Shown: positions 28,587 through 35,714 of the stretch, piece by piece | Layout of the letters: each line of letters starts with the position of its first letter | Position numbering within the stretch: the stretch's first letter is position 1 | NCBI RefSeq assembly: GCF_003814815.1 | Contig: NZ_RKQQ01000003.1 | Coordinates: 62,001 to 126,000, forward strand | Length of the DNA: 64,000 nt | DNA from: Salisediminibacterium halotolerans | GTDB taxonomy: Bacteria > Bacillota > Bacilli > Bacillales > Salisediminibacteriaceae | Direction of reading: 5' to 3' | The notes under the pieces: generated by a model | What the model was told of the DNA's origin: nothing | The model's input: only the letters and a program-made list of their open reading frames with translations | Database searches by the model: none | Position numbers and translations under genes: made by a program

Positions 28587-28633
28587 GAGTTTTTTAGTGG
28601 AGCAGAGAAAAAAATGAGCTGAGGAGAGTGGAG
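28587..28633 (+). promoter_or_regulatory. Putative TRAP (MtrB) binding site over the trpB ribosome site
   Basis: The leader carries eight (G/U)AG triplets starting at 28587, 28595, 28600, 28605, 28616, 28621, 28626 and 28631. Six of the triplets belong to runs with exact two-base spacers. The last four include the GAGGAGAG ribosome site. This matches the layout of TRAP sites on B. subtilis trpG, trpP and ycbK, where tryptophan-bound TRAP blocks translation. Confidence 0.55.
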
Positions 28634-28637
28634 TAAG

Positions 28638-29810
28638 ATGAACTATGTTACGGAAGAAAAAGGGTATTTCGGCGAATTTGGCGGAAGTTTTGTACCGCCG
28701 TCATTGCAAGCTGTATTGGATCGGCTGACTGATGAATTTGAAAAGTACAAAGATGATCCTGATTTTAATGCAGAATATAAAGAGTGTTTGCGCGATCATG
28801 TCGGGCGGGAAAATCCGCTTACGTTTGCGAAACATTTAACAGAAGCCTACGGCGGAGCGAAAATTTATTTAAAACGCGAAGACTTAAATCATACCGGTGC
28901 ACATAAAATTAACAACGTCATCGGACAAGCGCTGTTAGCGAAAAAAATGGGTGCACACCGAATCATTGCCGAAACAGGAGCTGGCCAGCACGGTGTTGCG
29001 GCAGCGACAGCTTGTGCAATGTTTGGGATGGAATGCATCATTTATATGGGAAAATTGGACATGAAACGTCAAGCGCTGAACGTGTTCCGAATGGAGCTCC
29101 TCGGTGCAAAGGTTGTATCGGTTGACCAAGGGCAAGGGCGGCTAAAAGATGCCGTAGATGTTGCGCTGAATGACTTAGTCGAAAATTATGAAACGACGTT
29201 TTATTTATTAGGTTCCGCGGTCGGTCCGCATCCGTATCCTTCGATTGTTAAACATTTTCAAGCTGTATCCAGTGAAGAATCGAAACGGCAAATGTATGAA
29301 AAAGAAGGAAAACTGCCGGATGCAGTCATTGCAGTTACCGGCGGAGGAAGCAACGCGATCGGTGCGTTTGCGCATTACATTGACGAACCTTCCGTCCGCC
29401 TTATCGGTGTCGAACCGGAAGAAGCAGCAACGTTATCGAAAGGAACACCGGCTGTTATTCACGGGTTTAAATGCCTCCTGTTGCAAGACGAAGACGGACA
29501 GCCTTCCCCGACGTATTCGATTGCGGCCGGATTGGATTATCCCGGAATCGGGCCGGAACACAGCTATTTAAAAACGAGCGGCCGGGCGGAATATGCTACG
29601 GTTACAAAAAAAGAGGTCATGGAAGCGTTCGAGCTTCTCTCGAAAAAAGAAGGGATCATCCCGGCATTAGAAAGTGCGCATGCTGTTGCGATGGCAAAAA
29701 AAATCGCACCAGGATATGACCGCGAAGCTGCGCTCATTGTCAATATTTCCGGAAGAGGAGACAAAGATGTGCAGCAAGTGTTTGATATGTATCAAAACGG
29801 AGAATTTTAA
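28638..29810 (+). CDS. trpB: Tryptophan synthase beta chain, solitary form
   Basis: 390 residues. The pyridoxal-phosphate Lys is Lys90 in NHTGAHKINN; the phosphate loop GGGSNAIGAF and SGRGDKD near the C-terminus are intact, as is catalytic Glu in AETGAGQHG. It makes tryptophan from indole and serine. Compared with B. subtilis TrpB it lacks about ten residues after LIGVEPEE, in the segment that contacts TrpA (GKGIDTPLHA-like in B. subtilis). No trpA or other trp gene is nearby, so it may use free indole. The leader looks TRAP-regulated. A second, operon-encoded trpB may exist elsewhere. Confidence 0.9.
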   Translation: MNYVTEEKGYFGEFGGSFVPPSLQAVLDRLTDEFEKYKDDPDFNAEYKECLRDHVGRENPLTFAKHLTEAYGGAKIYLKREDLNHTGAHKINNVIGQALLAKKMGAHRIIAETGAGQHGVAAATACAMFGMECIIYMGKLDMKRQALNVFRMELLGAKVVSVDQGQGRLKDAVDVALNDLVENYETTFYLLGSAVGPHPYPSIVKHFQAVSSEESKRQMYEKEGKLPDAVIAVTGGGSNAIGAFAHYIDEPSVRLIGVEPEEAATLSKGTPAVIHGFKCLLLQDEDGQPSPTYSIAAGLDYPGIGPEHSYLKTSGRAEYATVTKKEVMEAFELLSKKEGIIPALESAHAVAMAKKIAPGYDREAALIVNISGRGDKDVQQVFDMYQNGEF

Positions 29811-29832
29811 CGGCCGTTGTTGAGTGTAAATG

Positions 29833-29873
29833 AAAAAAGACCGGAGCAAACATTGTTTGCTCCGGTCTTTTTT
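29833..29873. terminator. Bidirectional terminator between trpB and degV
   Basis: AAAGACCGGAGCAAAC and GTTTGCTCCGGTCTTT form a perfect stem with A and T tails on either side. Confidence 0.88.
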
Positions 29874-29876
29874 AGA

Positions 29877-30740
29877 CTAAACGTCTTTGTCTTCATTTTG
29901 CCAAATCATCGCTAACGTACCTTCGCCGGCGTGAACAGCAATCGAGGAGCTGATCTCGCCAATCACAACATCGAGCGACGGAAATTGTTCTTTGACGCGT
30001 GATTTCAGTGCGTCTGCCTTATCAGCGACATTGCCGTGGAGAATCTGAACTTGGCGGATCCGGTACTTCTCATAAGACTCACTGAATAATTCCAGAATAC
30101 GTCGCAAGGCTTTCTTTTCTGAGCGGACTTTTTGAAAAAGGCCGAACGTGCCTTCACTGGTGATTTGAATTATCGGTTTCACTGCTAACAAATTGCCGAG
30201 CAGAAATTGCGTTCCTGTCATTCGGCCGCCTTTGTAGAATTGCTCGAGACTGCCGAGCAGGATATAATTTTCCGATTTTTTCGCATTGTGATTAAGAGTT
30301 TCCTGGATTTCATCAGCGGATACCCCGTTTTCAGCCATGCTCATACCTTGTTCAATCAGCGTTGTGATTGCATAAGACATCGAGCGTGAATCAACAATCT
30401 TTACATCAAAATCCGCCATTTCTTTACCGGAAGCAGAACTTTCAATCGTCCCGCTCAGTTGGCTGGAAATGTGGACCGCAATCGCAGCATCATAGTTGCT
30501 TTTTAAAGATTCATACAGCTCAGCAAACTTTCCTGCCGCCGGCTGTGACGTTTTTGGCACTTCTTTGCTGGAGCGGATTTTTTGGTATAATTCTTCTGTC
30601 GTTAAGTCGACACCATCTTCGTAAGGAAATCCGTCTATAATAATTGAAAGCGGCAATACGTAAACATCGGGGTGATCGATCAGTTCCTGTGTTAAATAAG
30701 CCGTGCTGTCCGTAACCCAAGCGATCCGTTGCGCAGTCAT
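29877..30740 (-). CDS. DegV family fatty-acid-binding protein (FakB-like)
   Basis: 287 residues with the DegV hallmarks: VTDSTAYL at the N-terminus, PLSIIIDG, TSQPAAGKF, ISSQLSGTIESS around residue 95, and FYKGGRMTG. Family members bind a fatty acid and present it to the FakA kinase, feeding exogenous fatty acids into phospholipid synthesis. No fakA partner is in view. The start has a modest ribosome site (GTGAG). Divergent from the stress-protein gene downstream on the plus strand. Confidence 0.88.
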   Translation of the reverse strand: MTAQRIAWVTDSTAYLTQELIDHPDVYVLPLSIIIDGFPYEDGVDLTTEELYQKIRSSKEVPKTSQPAAGKFAELYESLKSNYDAAIAVHISSQLSGTIESSASGKEMADFDVKIVDSRSMSYAITTLIEQGMSMAENGVSADEIQETLNHNAKKSENYILLGSLEQFYKGGRMTGTQFLLGNLLAVKPIIQITSEGTFGLFQKVRSEKKALRRILELFSESYEKYRIRQVQILHGNVADKADALKSRVKEQFPSLDVVIGEISSSIAVHAGEGTLAMIWQNEDKDV

Positions 30741-30852
30741 AATCTCAGCTCACTTTCTTTCTTACTTAAGAGTAACTTCATTATACTATCATCAGTGATT
30801 AATACCAAGTACTAAATACGAAAAAATGTCTTTTAACGAACAAGAATAACAT

Positions 30853-30878
30853 GTTTGCAGGTAAAAATCGCCGGGTAA
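30853..30878 (+). promoter_or_regulatory. Sigma-B promoter of general stress protein 18
   Basis: GTTTGC, 14-bp spacer, GGGTAA: close to the sigma-B consensus GTTTAA-N12-15-GGGTAT. Known biology agrees, since the B. subtilis orthologue yfkM is a sigma-B-dependent general stress gene. Confidence 0.7.
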
Positions 30879-30918
30879 GATTTTTACGTAACTAATATAA
30901 ACTAAAGGAGAGATATAG

Positions 30919-31431
30919 ATGAGTAAGAAAATTGCCAGTGTAATGTCGCACTTATTTGAAGACTCTGAATACACATCTCCATTAAAAGCAATGCAAAAAG
31001 ACGGTCATGATGTTGTTGTTGTCGGTCCGAAACAAGGTCAAGAATTGAAAAGCAAGCAAGGGGAAGCCGAAGTAACCGTAGATATTGCCATCGGCGATGC
31101 TTCTCCGGAAGACTATGATGCACTCTTGATCCCCGGCGGTTTTTCACCGGATATTATTCGAACAGATGAACGTTTTGTAGAATTTGCGAAACATTTTGTC
31201 TTATACGACAAACCGATTTTAACAATTTGTCACGGGCCTCAGTTGTTGATAACAGCGGATGTATTGCACGGCCGCAATCTGACAGGGTTTAAATCGATTA
31301 TTCAAGACCTGCGCAATGCCGGGGCTAATTTCTTTGATGAAGAAGTTGTTGTCTGCGGCAATCTCGTCACAAGCCGAACGCCTGATGACTTAAATGCATT
31401 TAACCGTGAATCGCTGAAAAAATTAAAATAA
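30919..31431 (+). CDS. yfkM: DJ-1/PfpI family protein, general stress protein 18
   Basis: 170 residues. The glutamine-amidotransferase-like fold has its nucleophile Cys in ILTICHGPQLL (about residue 105), an acidic residue in LIPGGFSPD and a conserved ending. Relatives act as glyoxalase III/deglycase-like enzymes or peptidases in stress; the precise reaction is disputed for the family. AAAGGAGAG precedes ATG 30919, and a good sigma-B promoter lies 41-66 bases upstream. The gene's terminator hairpin has been duplicated by insertion of a mobile element just downstream. Confidence 0.9.
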   Translation: MSKKIASVMSHLFEDSEYTSPLKAMQKDGHDVVVVGPKQGQELKSKQGEAEVTVDIAIGDASPEDYDALLIPGGFSPDIIRTDERFVEFAKHFVLYDKPILTICHGPQLLITADVLHGRNLTGFKSIIQDLRNAGANFFDEEVVVCGNLVTSRTPDDLNAFNRESLKKLK

Positions 31432-31436
31432 TCTTT

Positions 31437-31463
31437 AAGCCGTCTGCACTAAGCAAACGGCTT
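31437..31463 (+). repeat. Left target duplication: terminator hairpin of the stress gene
   Basis: AAGCCGTCTGC ... ACGGCTT hairpin directly abutting the left end of element A. It differs at two bases from the copy at 31887-31913. Its natural T-run is missing because the element starts here. Confidence 0.75.
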
Positions 31464-31886
31464 AGAGTGTAGACAAAGTCATGACATCGATAGATGTCAT
31501 ATTAAAAGGAACGGATGACGACGCATCGTCCGGCTTCTTTCACCTGAAGGTATCACTGCGATATCGGCTCAAAAAGACTTCGCCGTGTCTTACTAGTCCG
31601 CGGGCGAGCGCCGAGCCGCTTCGGGCTTATGCCCTGCAGGGTCTCGTCTGTCTCGCTATCCCGCAGGATTAAGCCGGGATGCTGGGTCATCCTCCTTCTT
31701 TGAATCGAGTGTTTTCATAAAAAAGGAAGCCACGCATCCACTCCTCCGACGCCTCCGGGAAAGCAAGAGACGAAGATCCGTATTCGGCAGCCTCAGGCCG
31801 CCGAATACTAGCTGAGTCCTTGCCCGGGGCAAGCGGAGGTTAGTGGCTGCGTGGCTTACGTCAAAATAATAATTTGTCTACAATCT
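31464..31886 (+). mobile_element. MITE-like element, copy A (423 bp)
   Basis: Full-length copy bounded by imperfect terminal inverted repeats: left AGAGTGTAGACAAAGTC, right end TTTGTCTACAATCT. It has the same length and near-identical sequence to copy C (46205-46627). No plausible gene: open frames inside lack ribosome sites and run through hairpin-rich GC-rich sequence (for example GGCAGCCTCAGGCCGCC near 31785). Flanked by duplicated terminator hairpins of 27 bp. The likely origin is a non-autonomous derivative of an insertion sequence that targets palindromes, as reported for the IS1182 group; no transposase is present. Confidence 0.8.
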
Positions 31887-31913
31887 GAGCCGTCTGCACT
31901 AAGCAGACGGCTT
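31887..31913 (+). terminator. Right target duplication: functional terminator copy
   Basis: GAGCCGTCTGC ... ACGGCTT hairpin followed by TTTATTTTT. It is the intact terminator, now separated from its gene by copy A. Confidence 0.75.
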
Positions 31914-32010
31914 TTATTTTTGATGAAAATTCACATGCAATCTTCTTTCTATTCTCGAAATAATTCGGTATTATAGAAAAAGATGATTTTTACGTCAGGA
32001 GATTATAGTT

Positions 32011-33456
32011 ATGGAAGAAGATGATCCCAATAACCAAAAAGTGAACCGTATACCGCTCGTTGCTGTTTTGCTGGCGGGAGCTTTTGTGGCAATTTTGAAC
32101 CAAACATTATTGGTGACGGCGATCCCGCCGATAATGGCTGATTTAAATATAACCGCAAATACAGGGCAGTGGCTTAATTCGGTTTTTATGCTCGTAAACG
32201 GAATTATGATTCCGATCACGGCATTTTTAATCGGAAAATTCACGACGCGGAAATTGTTTATGACGGCTATGGGCTTATTTGCCTTTGGAACACTCGTTGC
32301 CGGTATCTCGCCGAATTTTGAAGTTTTGATTCTCGGCCGGGTCATTCAGGCCAGCGGTGCCGGAATTATGATCCCGTTGATGCAAACAGTATTGTTCCTC
32401 GTGTTTCCTGTGGAAAAACGCGGTCAGGCGATGGGGCTTGTAGGTATGGTCATCGCGTTTGCTCCGGCAATCGGCCCGACTCTGTCCGGTTACATTGTCG
32501 ACCAGTTTCCATGGCGCGCGCTGTTTTTTATTATCTTGCCAATCGCGCTTGCCGATATGATTATCGCTTACTTCATTTTGAAAAATGTGACTGAACAAAC
32601 GTTTCCTAAGCTCGATATTCGTTCAATCATGCTGTCGACGTTCGGTTTCGGCGGTTTGCTTTACGCCTTCAGCGTTGCAGGGATGAACGGCTGGACGAGT
32701 ACATCTGTTCTTGTCTGGATGGGAATCGGTGCGCTGTCGCTTCTTTGGTTTATTTTACGGCAGCTTAAATTGCCGGAACCGATTTTGGAATTTCGCGTAT
32801 TTAAATCAAGCATTTTTGCGTTGACAAATGTTATCGGTGTGGTCGTATTCATGTCTATGATCGGAGCGGCAACGATCCTGCCGATTTATATGCAGGATAT
32901 GCAAGGATTCACAGCATTTGAATCCGGATTGATGCTGATGCCGGGTGCGATTGTGATGGGTGTGATGAATCCGATCACGGGGAGAATCTTTGATAAAATC
33001 GGCGCCAGGTGGCTGGCGATTTCAGGGATGACTGTGCTGACTGTGAGTAATTTTCTTTTTACGAATTTGAGTGAAGATACCGGTTTTGCGTATATGGCAA
33101 TCATTCATTCTTTTCGGATGCTCAGTTTGGCAATGGTTATGATGCCGGTCACGACGGCAGGTCTAAATTCACTGCCGGACAGACTTATCCCGCACGGTAC
33201 AGCAATGAACAACACGTTAAGACAAGTCGGCGGTTCACTTGGAACAGCATTTCTCGTGACAGTGATGACTGTCGGAGCAGGTTTTGCTCCAGAAGGAACG
33301 GCTGAAAGTGCAATGATTTACGGTGTGAACTTATCCTTTTGGGTCACAACCGTGCTAGCGTTTATCGGTTTAATTATTGCAACGTTTGTGAAACATCCGC
33401 CAAAATCGGGAACAACTGTTCAAACTGACGATAAGCAAGACGAAAAGAGCGGCTGA
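32011..33456 (+). CDS. MFS multidrug transporter, DHA2 (EmrB/QacA-LmrB type)
   Basis: 481 residues with 12-14 hydrophobic segments. The motif C-like GMVIAFAPAIGPTLSGYIVD (about 145-165) is typical of drug:proton antiporters, and WLNSVFMLVNGIMIP near 50 marks the DHA2 group to which LmrB and EmrB belong. It should export toxic compounds using the proton gradient; the drug range is unknown. CAGGAG precedes the ATG. No regulator or partner gene adjoins it; upstream is the insertion element. A shared bidirectional terminator follows. Confidence 0.88.
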   Translation: MEEDDPNNQKVNRIPLVAVLLAGAFVAILNQTLLVTAIPPIMADLNITANTGQWLNSVFMLVNGIMIPITAFLIGKFTTRKLFMTAMGLFAFGTLVAGISPNFEVLILGRVIQASGAGIMIPLMQTVLFLVFPVEKRGQAMGLVGMVIAFAPAIGPTLSGYIVDQFPWRALFFIILPIALADMIIAYFILKNVTEQTFPKLDIRSIMLSTFGFGGLLYAFSVAGMNGWTSTSVLVWMGIGALSLLWFILRQLKLPEPILEFRVFKSSIFALTNVIGVVVFMSMIGAATILPIYMQDMQGFTAFESGLMLMPGAIVMGVMNPITGRIFDKIGARWLAISGMTVLTVSNFLFTNLSEDTGFAYMAIIHSFRMLSLAMVMMPVTTAGLNSLPDRLIPHGTAMNNTLRQVGGSLGTAFLVTVMTVGAGFAPEGTAESAMIYGVNLSFWVTTVLAFIGLIIATFVKHPPKSGTTVQTDDKQDEKSG

Positions 33457-33478
33457 CATTATTGTCAGCCGCTTTTAA
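33448..33478. terminator. Bidirectional terminator between MFS and DEAD helicase genes
   Basis: AGCGGCTGAC and GTCAGCCGCT arms with a short loop and T/A tails. Confidence 0.85.
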
Positions 33479-33481
33479 TAT

Positions 33482-34621
33482 TTATTCTGGAACATCAGCT
33501 AACCCGCCGTGGAAAAATCGGCTTTTTCGCAGTGTCAGGTTGAGTTGTTCAGCAATTTGCAAAAGCCGCTCTTCTTCGCCAGGAGTGACAAGAGAAACGA
33601 CTGTACCGGTTTTCCCAGCTCTAGCGGTTCGGCCTGACCGATGTTTATATTGATAAACATCATTTGGCAAATCGAGTGAGATGACATATGTGAGTTCAGG
33701 CACATCAATTCCCCGCGAAGCGACATCTGTTGAAATTAAAAGAGGCGACGTCCCGGAACGGAAAGCTTTCATAGCTTGTTCACGGGCTTGTTTATTTGCA
33801 CTGCCGTGCAATAAAGCGAACGGGCGTTTATGATACTGAAGATGTTCGCTAAAAAAATCAGCATCAAATGCGTTGTTCGTAAAAGCGATACCATAGAAAT
33901 CTTGCATTCCGGCTAATTTACGGAGCAGTTTCGGTTTTTCCCGCCGGTCTGCAATGAGGTAGCGGTGCGTCATGTTCTCAAGCAATTCCCGGTCGAGTTC
34001 AATTCGAATAATTTCCGGCTTGTTCATCAAGTTTTTCGCTTCTTCTTCAATATGTTCGGGTACCGTTGCTGAACAGACGATTTTTTGACAGTCCCTTCTT
34101 GATGCTTTGATGATACTGTCGACAGCACCGCGGTGTTCTTTAGTGAAAAGCTGATCTGCTTCATCAAAGACAAGCTGGGACAATTCATGCAGCTTGAGTT
34201 TTTTTGAAGCAATGTGTTCAGTCAGGCGGCCGGGAGTTCCGACAATAAACTGAGGTTTTTTCTTCAGTTTTTCTTCTTGCCTTTTTACATTCGCACCGCC
34301 GATCAGCGGAACGCTTTGAATTTTGCTGCCTTTGGACCATTGCTGAATCTCTGTATGCACCTGCATCGCAAGTTCGTGTGAAGAAACGACAATAAGCACT
34401 TGCGGCTGTTTTGCTTGCAGATCAGTATCCGCAAGAGCAGGAAGTAAATAGGCTAATGTTTTCCCGGAACCTGTCGGCGCTTCAGCGATAATATCTTTTT
34501 GCTGCATAGCTGCAGGGATCATTTTCTCTTGGATCGGTGTCAGTTCTGTGAATCCGGAGGACTGCCAAACGTCGTGAACAAACGCGGGCATCGTTTGCGG
34601 CAATATTGCTGAATGTGTCAT
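33482..34621 (-). CDS. DEAD-box RNA helicase (YfmL-like)
   Basis: 379 residues, a minimal two-domain helicase. Q-motif region FTELTPIQEKMIP, Walker A APTGSGKT (about 50), GG and TPGRL motifs, DEAD in VFDEADQLF, SAT in CSATVPEH, and domain 2 motifs ISTDVASRGIDVP and HRSGRTARAG are intact. There is no long C-terminal RNA-binding tail, as in B. subtilis YfmL, which helps ribosome biogenesis. Expected role is ATP-dependent RNA unwinding in the cytoplasm. Single gene on the minus strand. Confidence 0.9.
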   Translation of the reverse strand: MTHSAILPQTMPAFVHDVWQSSGFTELTPIQEKMIPAAMQQKDIIAEAPTGSGKTLAYLLPALADTDLQAKQPQVLIVVSSHELAMQVHTEIQQWSKGSKIQSVPLIGGANVKRQEEKLKKKPQFIVGTPGRLTEHIASKKLKLHELSQLVFDEADQLFTKEHRGAVDSIIKASRRDCQKIVCSATVPEHIEEEAKNLMNKPEIIRIELDRELLENMTHRYLIADRREKPKLLRKLAGMQDFYGIAFTNNAFDADFFSEHLQYHKRPFALLHGSANKQAREQAMKAFRSGTSPLLISTDVASRGIDVPELTYVISLDLPNDVYQYKHRSGRTARAGKTGTVVSLVTPGEEERLLQIAEQLNLTLRKSRFFHGGLADVPE

Positions 34622-34755
34622 ATAAGTGCTCCTTTTTATCGTACTGTGTCTTCTCAGATTATATCCTTCACAGGTAAATCCGTAAAGCTGCAGAAGGTAA
34701 GAATCAAATACGGTGGCTAAATTTGGATATCGTTTTATAAATTTTCAGAAAATGA

Positions 34756-34816
34756 TTGACGCGAAAACTCTTCTGTTATAATATAAAAATTAATAAATAT
34801 AACTGTACTAAAACAG
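34756..34816 (+). promoter_or_regulatory. Promoter and operator of the His-rich small protein
   Basis: TTGACG (34756-34761) with TATAAT at 34777-34782 (15-bp spacer) or TAATAT two bases later (17 bp). The operator-like TAACTGTACTAAAACAG at 34800-34816 matches 15 of 17 bases of the site at 16346-16362 and has the same place relative to the promoter. Confidence 0.6.
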
Positions 34817-34828
34817 AGGAGGGCTTTT

Positions 34829-34981
34829 ATGACTTATCGGCACGAAAAACAAAATATGGGAGATTTTTTGCAGAACATGAGAAACATCGAATCGGAAAAC
34901 TTGATGCTTTCAGAAGAAGACCGTCACCGTCATCATCCGAAAGGTCAAAGTGAACATTACCATACTTATTTGTTTTTTTAA
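34829..34981 (+). CDS. Small histidine-rich protein, 50 residues
   Basis: ATG 34829 follows a strong GAGGAGG site and a good promoter, so expression is likely in spite of the small size. The sequence starts MTYRHEKQNMGDFLQNMR and has eight His in all, mostly in the second half (DRHRHHPKGQSEHYHTY), ending with FF. It has no membrane segment. Clustered His could bind metal, but that is only inference. I do not know a family. It was once followed by its own terminator hairpin, now abutted by the half element. Confidence 0.65.
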   Translation: MTYRHEKQNMGDFLQNMRNIESENLMLSEEDRHRHHPKGQSEHYHTYLFF

Positions 34982-34997
34982 TCGTGACCGGGCAAAA

Positions 34998-35023
34998 ACG
35001 CAGCTGCAAAAATGCAACTGCGT
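34998..35023 (+). terminator. Terminator hairpin abutting element copy B
   Basis: ACGCAG-C-TGCA and TGCA-A-CTGCGT arms with one mismatch. It touches the end of the half element exactly as the hairpins touch copies A and C, and its T-run is missing. Confidence 0.6.
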
Positions 35024-35236
35024 AGACTGTAGACAAACTATATTTTGATGTCAGCCATGAATCCACTACCCTCCGCTTGCCCCGGGCAAGGACTCAGCTA
35101 GTATTCGGCGGCCTGAGGCCGCCGAATCCGGATCTTCGTCTCTTGCTTTCCCGGAGGCGTCGGAAGAGTGGATGCATGGCTTCTTTTTTTATGAATACAC
35201 TCCATACAAAAAAGGAGGATGACCCAGCATCCCGGC
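35024..35236 (-). mobile_element. MITE-like element, copy B (half, inverted)
   Basis: The sequence from AGACTGTAGACAAAC to CAGCATCCCGG is the reverse complement of the right half of copies A and C. By eye it is closest to copy C. The left half is missing and doxX sequence joins at about 35236, so a deletion or recombination event ended here. The matching outer flank hairpin is not present on the doxX side. Confidence 0.8.
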
Positions 35237-35521
35237 GATTAAACCAAGACCGACGAAAATTTCCCCCCCCCATGCGACGATAAAACTGAAAAGATCTGAG
35301 TTTGGCAGCGCCACGTTTTCAATAAATGCATGGTAGGTCGGATACTGCTCCATCACTTCTTCATTGCCAACGACACCTTGTAAATATCCGCTGGCGTCGA
35401 ACCCCTCGGGTCCAAATACTTTATCCCAGCCTGACGTGAGCCACTGCCAACCGATGTAAATACGCAATACAGCTAAGATGGCTGAAGCGACGGTATTTTC
35501 CCTTAAAAATTTAATAAACAT
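35189..35521 (-). pseudogene. doxX family gene truncated by element copy B
   Basis: The first 95 codons encode a DoxX-type membrane protein (RIYIGWQWLTSGWDKVFG near the N-terminus, WGGEIFVGLGLIAG at the junction). The last 15 codons (GMLGHPPFLYGVYS) come from the element; copy C encodes almost the same tail. DoxX proteins usually have four helices and about 130-170 residues, so the last helices are lost. A run of nine G in the coding strand within WGGE is a possible slippage tract. The remnant keeps an AGAAGG ribosome site and could be expressed, but is probably non-functional. Confidence 0.75.
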
Positions 35522-35680
35522 ACGATAACCTTCTTATTAGCAGTTAAAATACGGTGATATTAGTGCAAAGCGTTAGTGAGTAAACACTAATTCCCTTTTA
35601 AGTTATAATTTAACAAATCTCATGGCCGGCAATGATTCTCAAATGTGATAAAATGGCAAACAATCTGTGACAAAATGATA

Positions 35681-35713
35681 AAAAAGCCGGTTCAGCAGAA
35701 ACCGGCTTTTTTT
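35681..35713. terminator. Terminator of the nucleotidyltransferase gene
   Basis: AAAAGCCGGTT and AACCGGCTTTT perfect arms with A/T tails on both sides. Just before it, TGTGA(T/C)AAAATG occurs twice (35644-35655 and 35666-35677). Confidence 0.85.
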
Positions 35714-35714
35714 A

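Noticed and set aside
31481-31672. Open frame of 63 codons inside element copy A, and a 79-codon frame at 46222-46461 in copy C
   Set aside because: They lack ribosome sites, differ in length between copies because of substitutions, and run through hairpin-rich sequence. They share a frame only because the elements are similar.
35644-35677. Fnr-like sites upstream of doxX
   Set aside because: TGTGA(T/C)AAAATG occurs twice as a direct repeat 22 bp apart, with no TCACA half to make a palindrome.
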